Notes: generated by a model not told the origin, from the sequence alone. 64,000 bases of DNA from Holdemania sp. Marseille-P2844 (GCF_900120005.1 NZ_LT635453.1:62001-126000), one strand, 5' to 3'. Positions 1-8,489 are shown, numbered from the stretch's first letter. A program made the numbers and translations.

Positions 1-66
1 TCGAATCGCGTTTTCGATCTGCAGATAATTCGGATCATTTGAGCTGGAATTCAGAAATATGCGCAT
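1..66 (-). CDS. N-terminus of a probable GntR-family regulator (cut by window edge)
   Basis: Only the first 22 codons lie in the window. They begin with an ATG at 66-64, preceded on the minus strand by a good GGAGGAA ribosome site at about 71-77. The peptide opens MRIFLNSSSNDPNYLQIENA. The pattern 'short beta strand, then D-P-x-Y-x-Q-I-x-x-x-I' is how GntR regulators of the YtrA/YhcF type enter their winged-helix DNA-binding domain. The rest of the gene is outside, so the effector domain is unknown. It could be another winged-helix family. Confidence 0.4.
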   Translation of the reverse strand, partial: MRIFLNSSSNDPNYLQIENAIR

Positions 67-279
67 CGTTCTTCCTCCACTGTTATTATAGAATAGACAC
101 AGTTGATTTGCAATAGACACCCAGAATATCGGCTTGAAAATTCAACGGTATTCCCCCTGATGCAAATCTTTCTTCTGTATTCAACTTAATTCCTTTTAAC
201 AAAATTCCTTAAAATTCCCATTGCTTCATACAAAACATAAAATAAGGATAACGAAGAAGGAAAACATAAATCGCTTTGC

Positions 280-314
280 AAAAAATAAAAAAGACATCCT
301 GCCCCGCAGAATGC
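280..314 (-). terminator. Rho-independent terminator after the YabE-like gene
   Basis: On the minus strand a 9-bp stem (arms 314-306 and 302-294, two G-T wobbles, 3-nt loop) is followed by a run of T residues (A-run 279-292 on the plus strand). It lies about 60 bases past the stop at 376 and would end the mnmE-RDD-tatD-yabE transcript. Confidence 0.7.
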
Positions 315-375
315 CCTCGTTCTCTTATGCCTGATTTGATTTTATTTAGCCGCGCTGCGCCTGCCTTCAAAGCTC

Positions 376-1194
376 TCAGTTGAAGCGGCAGCCGTTGGCC
401 CGTTTGCGGCCGAAGTCCACGATCGAAACTTTGACGTTGGAGCGTTTCCCGTTGCGCACGCTTGGATAATATTCTGATCCGGTGAACAGGTCGATCGTCG
501 ATCCCTGCACCGCGCCGCCCCGGTCGGCCACCACTGCCAGGAAAGGTTCTCCCGGCGTCAGCCCCTGACCGTTGAACTTGTGATCGCTGATTTCCACTAA
601 CGTGCATAACGGCAGCGTTGAGGATGCGGCGATCAGATAATAGCCGTCGTAAGTAATCCCGTCTTTCCATGTGCCGTCAGACTGACGCACCCCGGTTGTG
701 CTGATCGCGATGCCGGCCGGCGTTCCCCCGCCGCACCCGACGCAATCCGCCCCATAGGAAGTCACGCGGCTGGAATAGAAATACGCTTCCTCTTTGACCT
801 CGGAGCCATAGCTCATAACGATCGGCCGGGCTTCGATGACTTCTGTGGAATAGGGTACCAGGACACGCGACAACAAGTTGCCCTCCTGGTCGTAGGTCAT
901 TTCATAGGTATCGTTTTGAACCTTCGGACTTCCGTCGTCCGTTTTGGAGATCATCCAGGAAACGCCGTTTTCCGGAATTTCCTCGGGATGGACAAATACG
1001 GTATCCTGCGCTTCCAGAAAGGTCGTGATCGTCTCCTGCGCCGTCCGATACGGAAGCGTTTCTTCACTCGCGGCTCGCGAATAACTAAAGGTCTGCAGGA
1101 TCAGTGGTGTCTTGACTTCTTCCGGGATCATGATCAATGCGGTCATGCCCAGACCCAAGCATACTAAAATTCCAAAAAGCACTGCTTTTTTCAT
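376..1194 (-). CDS. YabE-like secreted wall protein with G5-like and 3D (double-psi barrel) domains
   Basis: The protein has 272 residues. It begins with a signal or anchor segment (two Lys, then hydrophobic residues to about 23). The middle region, about 45-140, looks like a degenerate G5 domain, ending in the usual pattern of 'P-I-V-M-S-Y-G-S-E'. The last 120 residues match the 3D domain of MltA/YabE/YocH-type lytic enzymes: V-A-D-R-G-G-A-V-Q-G-S-T-I-D-L-F and a final V-D-F-G supply the three conserved Asp residues. Such proteins act outside the cell on peptidoglycan, probably as lytic transglycosylases. The position directly after tatD repeats the tatD-yabE order of Bacillus, which supports the assignment. 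The gap to tatD is 45 bases, so it is probably in the same operon. Shorter than Bacillus YabE. Confidence 0.75.
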   Translation of the reverse strand: MKKAVLFGILVCLGLGMTALIMIPEEVKTPLILQTFSYSRAASEETLPYRTAQETITTFLEAQDTVFVHPEEIPENGVSWMISKTDDGSPKVQNDTYEMTYDQEGNLLSRVLVPYSTEVIEARPIVMSYGSEVKEEAYFYSSRVTSYGADCVGCGGGTPAGIAISTTGVRQSDGTWKDGITYDGYYLIAASSTLPLCTLVEISDHKFNGQGLTPGEPFLAVVADRGGAVQGSTIDLFTGSEYYPSVRNGKRSNVKVSIVDFGRKRANGCRFN

Positions 1195-1239
1195 TTTATT
1201 TTCCTCCTTTCACCAGAGATCGTAGACTCTTCTCTTATT

Positions 1240-2028
1240 TCAGAGTTCGTCTTGCGGGTGGAATAAAGCTTGATAGTTATCCCAAAGACTCTGTTTCAAC
1301 GTTTCTTCCTCCATTCCGCGCAATTCCAGAATGGTTTTCGCGGTCAGCGGAAGATACATCGGCTCGTTCCGTTTTCCCCGATAAGGAACGGGCGTCAGAT
1401 AAGGACAATCGGTTTCAATCTGCAAATGTGCCAGATCCACGTCCGCCGCCACCTCTTTCGGGGTCTTGGCGTTTTTGAACGTGACCGGTCCGCCCAGACC
1501 GATCGTATAGCCAAGCTTGACGAATTCTCTGGCCATTTCCCGGCTGGAGCTGAAACAATGGATAATCCCGCGGCGGGCAGCGGGATGCTCGCGCAGAAGG
1601 GTCAGCGTATCGTTGATCGCATCGCGGCTGTGGACCAGAATCGGTTTATTGACCCGGTTCGCCAGCTCGATCTGACGGATAAACGCCGCCTGCTGCTGAG
1701 GATGATTGTCTTTATCCCAATAATAGTCCAGGCCGATCTCACCGACGGCCGTGACATTCTCATTATAGACCAGAGTTTCGAGTTTATGCCAGTCTTCTTC
1801 CGTAAAATCGCGCAAATCACTGGGATGAAAGCCCACCGCGACGTCAAAACGCGCGTCTTCGGCCTTCATTTTCAAGGCGGCTTCCGCTTCTTCCAGCCGG
1901 CAGCAGACGATCATCATCCGCGCGACGCCGGCATCCAGCGCCCGCTGGCGAACATCCTGAGCCTCGCCAATCAGATCCGCACAGGTCAGATGACAGTGCG
2001 AATCAATCCAGCCTAAAGCTTTTCCCAT
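1240..2028 (-). CDS. tatD: TatD-family metal-dependent hydrolase/DNase
   Basis: The 262 residues match the usual TatD/YcfH length. The metal-binding D-S-H-C-H is at residues 9-13, the conserved Glu of V-G-E-I-G-L-D is at about 97, the L-V-H-S-R-D-A His is near 134, and the E-T-D-C-P-Y-L Asp is near 207. All expected metal ligands of the TIM-barrel fold are visible. Family members are 3'-5' exonucleases on DNA or RNA. The ATG at 2028 lies inside the end of the RDD gene (16-base overlap), so translation is probably coupled. It belongs to the mnmE operon. Confidence 0.93.
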   Translation of the reverse strand: MGKALGWIDSHCHLTCADLIGEAQDVRQRALDAGVARMMIVCCRLEEAEAALKMKAEDARFDVAVGFHPSDLRDFTEEDWHKLETLVYNENVTAVGEIGLDYYWDKDNHPQQQAAFIRQIELANRVNKPILVHSRDAINDTLTLLREHPAARRGIIHCFSSSREMAREFVKLGYTIGLGGPVTFKNAKTPKEVAADVDLAHLQIETDCPYLTPVPYRGKRNEPMYLPLTAKTILELRGMEEETLKQSLWDNYQALFHPQDEL

Positions 2029-2435
2029 ACCGAGGTGCCTGCCATCCGGTCATGCAGCGAGCTGTGCTGATCGGAATACGCGAGAATCGCGGAGAACAAA
2101 CCCAGAATCCAGATCTGCAGCGAGAACGCCTTCATCACCCCGCGGATCAGGCAGTCGCCGAAGGACAGCGAACCCTGTTCCTTCTCGACTTCCAGCTTCA
2201 TGATCAGCTTGCCAACGGTACCGCCGGCGAAGTAAACCATCGCCGCCTCATACAAAGCATAGACAATCACGAACAAAAACGATGTCGAAAACAGGAATCG
2301 GAAATGATGGAGAAACGGCAGCCAGCTTAAAATCCAGCGGATTAAGGAGAACGCCATTTCGATAATGCCGACCGGAATTCCGATCAACAGACTGTCGATA
2401 ATCAAAGCGATAACACGGTTGATAAATAATTTCAT
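2013..2435 (-). CDS. RDD-family membrane protein
   Basis: A 140-residue integral membrane protein with three to four hydrophobic segments. RDD-family hallmarks are visible: an early Arg and Asp in the first helix (R7, D14), the central G-G-T-V-G-K-L-I-M-K-L-E-V motif and the late H-D-R-M-A-G-T motif. The function of the family is mostly unknown; some members are proposed ion or compatible-solute transporters. It sits 10 bases after mnmE and overlaps tatD, so it is a middle gene of the operon. Confidence 0.8.
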   Translation of the reverse strand: MKLFINRVIALIIDSLLIGIPVGIIEMAFSLIRWILSWLPFLHHFRFLFSTSFLFVIVYALYEAAMVYFAGGTVGKLIMKLEVEKEQGSLSFGDCLIRGVMKAFSLQIWILGLFSAILAYSDQHSSLHDRMAGTSVWEKL

Positions 2436-2445
2436 GAATGATTCC

Positions 2446-3789
2446 TCACTTTCCTAAACAAAACTTGGAGAACAGCGCATCCAGCAGGTCTTCCCGGCTG
2501 GCTTCACCGACGATTTCTTTGAGCGCCATATAGGCGGCCTGCAGGTCGATTGTCACTAAATCCAGTTCCGCGCCTTCCTGCAGCGCGTTGACGGCCTGCG
2601 CCATGGACTGACGGGCCTGACGGGCCAGCGCGATCTGGCGCTCATTCGCCAGCGACGGCAGCTCCAGCATCGCGTGATGGTGTTCGTAGCGTTGGTTGAT
2701 CTGTTCGATCAACGGTTCAATCTGATTCTGCGCGGCACAGATGGAAATTGTACCCGAACGATCCTCCGCCTGCGGCGCGAGATCTTTTTTATTAACAACG
2801 ACGATCCGGTTGCGGCCCTCGGTCAGATCCAGCAGGCGGCGGTCCTCGTCGTCCTGCGGGCGGCTGGCGTCCAGCACGATCAGGATCAGCTCCGCTTCCT
2901 CCAGCGCCTTCATCGAGCGCTCGATGCCGATCTGTTCCACACGGTCCTCGGTTTGGTGAATTCCGGCGGTGTCGATCAGATGAAGCGTGACGTTGCGCAG
3001 ATGGATTTCCCCTTCAACCAGGTCGCGGGTCGTCCCGGCGATCTCAGTCACAATCGCCTTGTCTTCCTCCAACAGGGCGTTGAGCAGACTCGACTTGCCG
3101 ACGTTTGGCTTGCCCAGAATGACCGTCTTTACGCCTTTTTTCATGATGCGGCCGCTCTCGGCGCGCTGCAGGATTTCATCCATCCGGATTAACCAGGACC
3201 GCGCCTGGGGCAGAACGTTTTCCCAGGTTAATTGTTCGGCATCCTCATATTCCGGATAGTCGATATTGACCTCGATGTTGGCGATGATATTGAGCAGCGC
3301 TTCGCTCAGCGGCTCGATCAGACGGCGGATACTGCCGCGGATGCCCTGAATCGCCAGCTGCGCTTGTTGGGAAGAATCGGCGTCGATCATATCCATGACC
3401 GCTTCGGCCTGCGTCAGATCAATGCGTCCGTTTAAGAAGGCCCGGCGGGTAAATTCCCCCGGATCGGCCAGCCGCGCGCCTTCCGCCAGTACCAGCGCCA
3501 GAATCCGCCGAGTGATGTAGCGTCCGCCATGCCCGCTAATTTCCACAACGTCTTCACGTGTAAAAGTTTTCGGTGCACGGAAAACCGTCAGCAGCACCTC
3601 GTCGACAGCTTCCTTACTGATGGGATCAATGATATAGCCATACCGGACGGTATGTGTCGGCTGATCGTCCACCCGGCGGCTGAACAGTCGTCCGGCAATC
3701 GCCAGACTGTCCGGGCCGCTGATCCGGATCACCGAAATCGCGCCGTCCTGCAATGCGGTAGAGATCGCCGCTATCGTATCGTTCAGCAT
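2446..3789 (-). CDS. mnmE: tRNA modification GTPase MnmE
   Basis: A 447-residue, full-length MnmE (TrmE). The N-terminal formyl-THF-binding domain begins M-L-N-D-T-I-A-A-I-S-T. The embedded G domain has G1 G-K-P-N-V-G-K-S-S at about 227, the D-T-A-G switch near 273 and N-K-K-D near 334. The protein ends with the family's C-x-G-K motif (F-C-L-G-K), which holds the catalytic Cys. With MnmG it makes the (carboxymethyl)aminomethyl-uridine at the tRNA wobble position. A CGGAGGTGAG ribosome site precedes the ATG at 3789. MnmG is 55 kb away in this window instead of adjacent, which is unusual. Confidence 0.97.
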   Translation of the reverse strand: MLNDTIAAISTALQDGAISVIRISGPDSLAIAGRLFSRRVDDQPTHTVRYGYIIDPISKEAVDEVLLTVFRAPKTFTREDVVEISGHGGRYITRRILALVLAEGARLADPGEFTRRAFLNGRIDLTQAEAVMDMIDADSSQQAQLAIQGIRGSIRRLIEPLSEALLNIIANIEVNIDYPEYEDAEQLTWENVLPQARSWLIRMDEILQRAESGRIMKKGVKTVILGKPNVGKSSLLNALLEEDKAIVTEIAGTTRDLVEGEIHLRNVTLHLIDTAGIHQTEDRVEQIGIERSMKALEEAELILIVLDASRPQDDEDRRLLDLTEGRNRIVVVNKKDLAPQAEDRSGTISICAAQNQIEPLIEQINQRYEHHHAMLELPSLANERQIALARQARQSMAQAVNALQEGAELDLVTIDLQAAYMALKEIVGEASREDLLDALFSKFCLGK

Positions 3790-3845
3790 TCTCTCACCTC
3801 CGAAATGTTCATGGTACAGTTTACCATATTTTTTGGATTTGCCTA

Positions 3846-4377
3846 GTGAAATCCTTCAATCTCCCTTTAAAATAAGGGATTCTTAAGATCTTTTGGAAAT
3901 TATTTCCGACGATTTAAGAACTTTTTAAGATTCCATTCCCTCTGTGTCCGGCTGAGTCTGAAGATCAAAATATCCACTTTTTACAAAACAATGGGAGAAT
4001 CGTCATTCCCTGAAATCCTTCTGTTTGAAAAGACGCCGCGCCGTTTCCGCACAACACCGGGGATGTTTTATTACGCGCTGCGCAAAAGAAAACGGTCAAT
4101 CCCCTGCCGTTTCAGGTACTGACCGTTTTGAATGACGTGAAATGATTTTCAGGCAAAGCGCCGGCCATTTTCAGAGTCCTTCGCCATGCTTGCCCTGATA
4201 CTGCCAGAAACCCTTTACGGCTTCTGGCATCCGCCTGATTTCTCAAGGTGCCCGGAAATGAGCTGAGCCTAATCCGGCTTGGACAGCGCCGCAAAGCAGG
4301 CCCATTGCTTTCTGAATCCGCACGCCGATCCCTGCAAATAGCCGGTTGCTTGCCGCTGGACACCGCGAATTGCAGCG
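3846..4377. other. Long non-coding stretch between mnmE and the GH1 gene
   Basis: No convincing gene is present. A minus-strand open frame at 4112-4417 has low-quality composition (rich in Arg/Ser, no domain) and overlaps the end of the GH1 gene, so I do not call it. The stretch holds a minus-strand terminator (4089-4129) and an isolated 8-bp stem with arms 4202-4209 and 4222-4229 that has no T-run. The part from 3846 to 4080 is AT-richer and would carry the mnmE promoter near 3800-3850. Confidence 0.5.
4082..4129 (-). terminator. Terminator downstream of the GH1 gene
   Basis: A perfect 10-bp stem (arms 4089-4098 and 4120-4129) has a 21-base loop and, read on the minus strand, is followed by TTTTCTTTT. 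It lies 250 bases beyond the GH1 stop codon, so the transcript would have a long 3' untranslated region. Confidence 0.65.
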
Positions 4378-5778
4378 TTAATCCCGATCGCTGTGAGCGA
4401 TAAAGTCGCGGTACCAAAACCAGCTTTTCTTTGGAATCCGCTTCAGATCGTGATCAAAATCGACATAGACCAGACCATACCGCTTTTTATAACCATTAAT
4501 CCAGCTGTACACATCGACGTTGCTCCAGGCATAATAGCCGATCACATTGCAGCCTTCCTCCCGGGCCTTCAACATCCAATGGAAAACATTTTTCATGAAA
4601 TCGATTCGCTTGTCATCGCGGATCTCGCCGTTTTCATCGACCTCGTCGTACAGCGCGCAGCCGTTTTCCGTGATGAATACCGGAATATCGCCATACCGCT
4701 TCTGAATCCCCTTAAGCATGTCATAGACCGTTTTATGATAGATTTCCCGGCCCCATTCATCCCGCGGCAGAGAGAAATCATAGTCGCTTTCAAACCAGTT
4801 TTTGACAACCAGTCTTTCCAGCACTTCGCCTTTTCCTTCATAATCGCGGTAATAGTTCGTTTCGCCGCTGACATACGGCTTAACCAGCGTTCGGGTATAA
4901 CAGTTCTGACCCAGAAAGTCAATCGTGTTCTCGCTGAGAAGTTTCAGGTCTTCCGCTTTAACAAAGCTCAGATCAATGCCCGCTTCCTCTAACAAACCAG
5001 GTAAATCTTCCGGGAAATGTCCCAGAATCGCCGGATCGGTCACCCACAAATTTTTAAACAGGTCGCCGCGATGACGGGCAATCCGATATTCCTCGGTGTC
5101 CAGCAGTGTCTGAACGGTATTGGTCGTATGCACGATGCCGATTTTAGAGTTCAGCTTCCGTTTTCTGAATTCCGCAACCGCCCGGGCATGCGCGATCACC
5201 AGATTGTAACCGACGTGGCAAAGCTCCTGCACGCTGTGATGATTCGGCGGATACTTTCCCTGCAGATAAGCACAGTTCGCATTGTGCGTTATTTCGTTGA
5301 TCGTGACGTAATACGGAATAGAATCGCCGAACAGATCGAAAACCATCCCGGCATAGCGGGCGAAATAGGCCGGGAACTGATCGTTGAGATATCCGCCTTC
5401 CGCCTCAATCCATTGCGGAATATCGTAGTGCAGCAGTGTCACATTGGCGGCAATGCCGTGCTTGCGGCATTCTTCCAGCACGCTGCGGTAAAACGCCACG
5501 CCTTGAGGATTGATCTGCCAATTTGACGACGGGATGATCCGGCTCCAGGACAGGGAGAAACGGAAGGTGTTCTGATTTCCCTTTGCCAGCAGTTCGATGT
5601 CTTCCTTATAGCGATGATAAAAATCATTGGCGACGTCGCCGGTGATGCCTTTGGGATTTTTATCCGGATCGTGGACAAACGCGTCCCAGTTGCTTTCCCC
5701 TTTTCCTCCTTCGTTCCACGCGCCTTCACATTGATAGGCCGCAGTTGCGGATCCCCACAGAAAATCTTCTTTTTTCAT
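4378..5778 (-). CDS. GH1 6-phospho-beta-glycosidase (LacG/BglA type)
   Basis: A 466-residue glycoside hydrolase family 1 enzyme. The acid/base motif T-I-N-E and the nucleophile motif F-I-T-E-N-G are both present. Near the C-terminus, Ser425, Lys432 and Tyr434 (Y-S-W-I-N-G-Y-K-K-R-Y-G) match the Ser/Lys/Tyr triad that binds the 6-phosphate in LacG. Plain beta-glucosidases carry Glu at the Ser position. The Trp after the Ser is LacG-like, hinting at phospho-galactosides. The substrate would arrive through a PTS, but no PTS gene lies nearby. The ATG at 5778 is chosen because GGAGG sits 5 bases upstream; an in-frame extension to 5853 lacks family similarity. Confidence 0.85.
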   Translation of the reverse strand: MKKEDFLWGSATAAYQCEGAWNEGGKGESNWDAFVHDPDKNPKGITGDVANDFYHRYKEDIELLAKGNQNTFRFSLSWSRIIPSSNWQINPQGVAFYRSVLEECRKHGIAANVTLLHYDIPQWIEAEGGYLNDQFPAYFARYAGMVFDLFGDSIPYYVTINEITHNANCAYLQGKYPPNHHSVQELCHVGYNLVIAHARAVAEFRKRKLNSKIGIVHTTNTVQTLLDTEEYRIARHRGDLFKNLWVTDPAILGHFPEDLPGLLEEAGIDLSFVKAEDLKLLSENTIDFLGQNCYTRTLVKPYVSGETNYYRDYEGKGEVLERLVVKNWFESDYDFSLPRDEWGREIYHKTVYDMLKGIQKRYGDIPVFITENGCALYDEVDENGEIRDDKRIDFMKNVFHWMLKAREEGCNVIGYYAWSNVDVYSWINGYKKRYGLVYVDFDHDLKRIPKKSWFWYRDFIAHSDRD

Positions 5779-5791
5779 GATTACCTCCATT

Positions 5792-5821
5792 ACCGCGCAT
5801 AATGCGGTTGCAAATATTGCA
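5792..5821 (-). promoter_or_regulatory. Paired inverted repeats upstream of the GH1 gene
   Basis: Two adjacent short palindromes lie 14-43 bases ahead of the GH1 start: ACCGC/GCGGT arms at 5792-5796 and 5804-5808, and TGCAAATATTGCA at 5809-5821. They sit where a repressor would block transcription or translation. No regulator for them is identified. Confidence 0.3.
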
Positions 5822-5984
5822 TGAAAGCAAGCTAAGTGGCTTTGCTTTCCCACTTTCTGATCCTGTTTATACTTTGACCCGCCTGTTGGGCTGGCTTAAA
5901 CACAAGACTTTGAATTGATGTTTCATTCGGGTCTGACGGTTTTTCTTTCTTTTTCTTTTATAAAAGAAAGCTCATCCTTATGGA

Positions 5985-6779
5985 TTAAAATAACGAATCA
6001 ACTTCCTGTTGCGAGAGATGAGCGGCGATCGCCTGACACGCAGCGAGCAGCTCCGGCAAAACGTCTTCCTGCTTCATCCGTAACAGCGGTGTCGGCGCCA
6101 CCGTGCTCAGCGTCCCCGCCAGATGCTGCCTCGCCGTGATGATCGGTACGCCCACAGCGCTCATGCCGATATCGGTTTCCTCATTGACCGTCGCATAGCC
6201 CTGACGGACTATCTTCTCGATTTCCTGCCGGAAAACCGCGCGGTCCGTGATTGTATTCGGCACAATCGCTCTGAGATCCAGCGCCGAAACCAGAAGATTC
6301 CGTTCCGCTTCCGCCAGCGACGCGACGTACAGCTTGCCGGACACTGAAGCGTGCAGCGGAATATCCGCCCCCATTTTAGGACTGTAAGTATAAAACGTTT
6401 GGGTTGGTTCCACGACGTCTACCGTATAGATCCGGTTGTGCAGAACAATCTGAAGCCAGATATTCATCTGATGCTTTGCCGCGATACGATTCATATATGG
6501 AAATGCGCAGGTCCTGAGATAACGGACATAACCTTCGCTGACCCGATTGGCCTTCATCAGAAATTCATAACCGAGGAAAAAGCGGTTGTTCTTCTCGCTC
6601 TTGATCAGATAACCGTTATTCAGCAGCGTCATCACCAGGCCCCGCACCGTGCCGACGTTCAGATTCAACATTTCACTTAATTCTGTCAACGTCAATCCGT
6701 TGGCGGATTGATCAATGCACTGAATGATGCTCAGCGCCCGTTCGACGGATTGAATCGTCTTGCCATTCTCCTGATTCAT
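5985..6779 (-). CDS. IclR-family transcriptional regulator
   Basis: 264 residues. The N-terminal winged helix (about 8-70: S-V-E-R-A-L-S-I-I, then L-T-E-L-S-E-M-L-N-L-N-V-G-T-V-R-G-L) is followed by the IclR ligand-binding domain (about 85-255, with S-A-V-G-V-P-I near 215). The ATG at 6779 has GAGGTG 4 bases upstream; longer in-frame starts run into the promoter and are rejected. It diverges from an allantoate/carbamoyl-amino-acid amidohydrolase, so it probably controls that gene and itself through the palindrome at 6873-6903. AllR, the allantoin regulator of enterobacteria, is of the same family, but that does not prove the same ligand here. Confidence 0.88.
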   Translation of the reverse strand: MNQENGKTIQSVERALSIIQCIDQSANGLTLTELSEMLNLNVGTVRGLVMTLLNNGYLIKSEKNNRFFLGYEFLMKANRVSEGYVRYLRTCAFPYMNRIAAKHQMNIWLQIVLHNRIYTVDVVEPTQTFYTYSPKMGADIPLHASVSGKLYVASLAEAERNLLVSALDLRAIVPNTITDRAVFRQEIEKIVRQGYATVNEETDIGMSAVGVPIITARQHLAGTLSTVAPTPLLRMKQEDVLPELLAACQAIAAHLSQQEVDSLF

Positions 6780-6831
6780 AACACACCTCATCTTCAAATC
6801 TTTATCCTTGTTCCAGGGCTGATAAACGACA

Positions 6832-6903
6832 TTGACTTTCCCTGGGCTTATCGTTATAATAAAACCAAAAGTTGATATTGTCAATTTTTTCTTGACATTA
6901 TCA
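6832..6903. promoter_or_regulatory. Overlapping divergent promoters with palindromic operator (iclR/amidohydrolase)
   Basis: Plus strand: TTGACT (6832-6837), 17-base spacer, TATAAT (6855-6860), reading toward the amidohydrolase. Minus strand: TTGACA (6884-6879), 17-base spacer, TATTAT (6861-6856), reading toward iclR. The two -10 elements share the same bases. A near-perfect inverted repeat (12-base arms 6873-6884 and 6892-6903, 11 of 12 matched, 7-base spacer) covers the minus -35 and lies just downstream of the expected plus start, an ideal IclR operator position. Confidence 0.7.
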
Positions 6904-6923
6904 TAAAAACAGGAGGTTTATCT

Positions 6924-8153
6924 ATGGCTGATCGATTCCGTATTCAAAACAATCTGGAAACACTCCGTGATTTCAGCGCACCGGGTGAGGAAGGGACGAC
7001 CCGGCTGAGCTATACCCCGGCTTACCGGCAGGCCGTCGATTATCTGAAAAAAGAAATGGAAGCTGCCGGATTGCGGACCTGGGAAGATGGCGTCGGCAAC
7101 GTCTATGGCGAATTGAAGGGAACCGATGAAACCGCCCCGGTAATTCTCTCCGGTTCCCATCTCGATACCGTCCGCTGTTCCGGTTATTTCGACGGTCAGG
7201 CCGGCATCGTCTGTGCTTTGGAAGCCGCAAGAATGTTGAAGGAAAGCGGAAAACCGTTAAGAAGCTCCTTTCAGGTTCTGGCGACAATCATGGAGGAAGG
7301 CGCCCGGTTCCCGAATCTGACCGGCAGCCGCTATATCGCCGGTGAAAATGGCGAAGCTCAGCTGGATACCTTGCGGGATCAGGATGGCGTTACACTGCGG
7401 GAAGCAATCCGGCAATGCGGCTTTTCAGGCAATCTGGAAATGACTTGCAGAAAAGCGGATTCGATCAAGGCATTTTTGGAGCTGCATCTCGAACAGGGAA
7501 TTCGATTGGAAAGCACGCACACCGATCTGGGCATCGTGGAAACGATCTATGGCTGCCGCTGGTTCACAGTCACGGTGAACGGTGCGACTTCTCACCCTTC
7601 TACTCCGATGAATTTAAGAAAAGATGCGGGCATCGCCGCCTGCACCTTGATCAGCGAACTGGCCGCGATGGTTGAAGAACATTATCAGAACCGGGCGACG
7701 GTCACCTTCGGAAAATTTGAAAATCATCCAAACGAGATCAATGCCGTGCCCGGACGCACTGTGTTCTCCGTTGATTTCCGCAGTGGAAAACCGGAAATTC
7801 TAAATGAACTGGAAGCTTTGTTAAAAGAGAAGCTCAAAGCGATGGAATCCCGGTTCCGCGTTAAAACGGAGCTGACGCTGTATTCGGACGTTCCGCCGAC
7901 GCCTTGCTGCGCAGAATTTTCAAAGATCTTGGAAGAACAGGCGGCAGCCCTGCATTTCAGCACGCTCAGGATGGATTCCGGAGCAGGCCATGACGCGATG
8001 ATCTTCGCCAAACATTGGCCTGCGGCCATGATCTTTGTGCCGAGCCATAACGGACTGACCCACTGCCCGAAAGAATGGACAGACTATGGAAATCTGGCCA
8101 AAGGAGCCGATGTTCTCTGTGCCGCTATACGTCAGATCGACAAGCTGGATTAA
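6924..8153 (+). CDS. M20-type allantoate amidohydrolase / N-carbamoyl-L-amino-acid hydrolase
   Basis: A 409-residue di-metal amidohydrolase of the AllC/hydantoinase-carbamoylase branch. Metal-ligand motifs are complete: S-G-S-H-L-D-T, F-D-G-Q-A-G, E-E-G-A-R-F (the AllC-type tandem Glu), L-E-L-H-L-E-Q-G, and the late G-L-T-H-C-P. The D-S-G-A-G-H-D-A-M motif of the family is also there. Such enzymes release ammonia and CO2 from allantoate or N-carbamoyl amino acids, in the cytosol. An AGGAGGTTT ribosome site is 5 bases before the ATG. The gene stands alone: no allantoinase, hydantoinase or ureidoglycolate gene is nearby, so the substrate cannot be fixed from context. Confidence 0.88.
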   Translation: MADRFRIQNNLETLRDFSAPGEEGTTRLSYTPAYRQAVDYLKKEMEAAGLRTWEDGVGNVYGELKGTDETAPVILSGSHLDTVRCSGYFDGQAGIVCALEAARMLKESGKPLRSSFQVLATIMEEGARFPNLTGSRYIAGENGEAQLDTLRDQDGVTLREAIRQCGFSGNLEMTCRKADSIKAFLELHLEQGIRLESTHTDLGIVETIYGCRWFTVTVNGATSHPSTPMNLRKDAGIAACTLISELAAMVEEHYQNRATVTFGKFENHPNEINAVPGRTVFSVDFRSGKPEILNELEALLKEKLKAMESRFRVKTELTLYSDVPPTPCCAEFSKILEEQAAALHFSTLRMDSGAGHDAMIFAKHWPAAMIFVPSHNGLTHCPKEWTDYGNLAKGADVLCAAIRQIDKLD

Positions 8154-8220
8154 TCGCATCCGTAAGCTTCAAAACAGGATGCCGGCTTGATCACAACCCT
8201 CTCCGCTCCCGATTTTACCG

Positions 8221-8251
8221 GTTGGATTTCTCACGGAATCCAACTTTTTTT
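8221..8251 (+). terminator. Terminator after the amidohydrolase gene
   Basis: An 8-bp perfect stem (8221-8228 with 8237-8244) is followed at once by seven T residues. It lies 68 bases beyond the stop at 8153. Confidence 0.85.
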
Positions 8252-8358
8252 CAGCGATTTCCGCTTATACGCAGCTGGCTGTGGGCACTGATGTCCCCCG
8301 GGTTTTCTTTTCGGCCGCAAAAAGATCGCAGCTTGCCCAACCTGAGGGACATGGGATA

Positions 8359-8397
8359 TCCGATCAGATCAACATCAGCCTGTTTGATCTGATCGGA
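8359..8397. repeat. 14-bp perfect inverted repeat without T-run
   Basis: CCGATCAGATCAA (8360-8372) and its exact complement (8384-8396) flank an 11-base centre, with one further T-A pair outside. There is no T-run on either side, so it is not an ordinary terminator. It lies between the convergent amidohydrolase and flavoprotein genes. Confidence 0.6.
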
Positions 8398-8454
8398 ATG
8401 GGAAACGCAAGGAAAGCAAGAGAGAGCGTTTAGACAAACAAAATTCACGGAAAG

Positions 8455-8489
8455 ATAAAATAAAAACTGGAATCACATGGACTCCAGTT
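8455..8489 (-). terminator. Terminator after the Tat-exported flavoprotein
   Basis: Read on the minus strand, a 7-bp stem (8489-8483 with 8471-8465) runs into TTTTTATTTTA. It sits 23 bases past the stop codon at 8512. Confidence 0.65.

Noticed and set aside
3547-3562. CACGTG-centred sequence in mnmE as a parS site
   Set aside because: Only 11 of 16 bases match TGTTTCACGTGAAACA and the flanking T/A pattern is broken, so it is not a credible ParB site.
4112-4417. Minus-strand 101-codon open frame
   Set aside because: Odd Arg/Ser-rich composition, no domain, overlap with the GH1 3' end, and its stop lies within the terminator region.
5952-5969. 18-base A/T palindrome after iclR as a terminator
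   Set aside because: The stem is almost pure A/T with no GC, and the minus-strand continuation is A-rich instead of T-rich.
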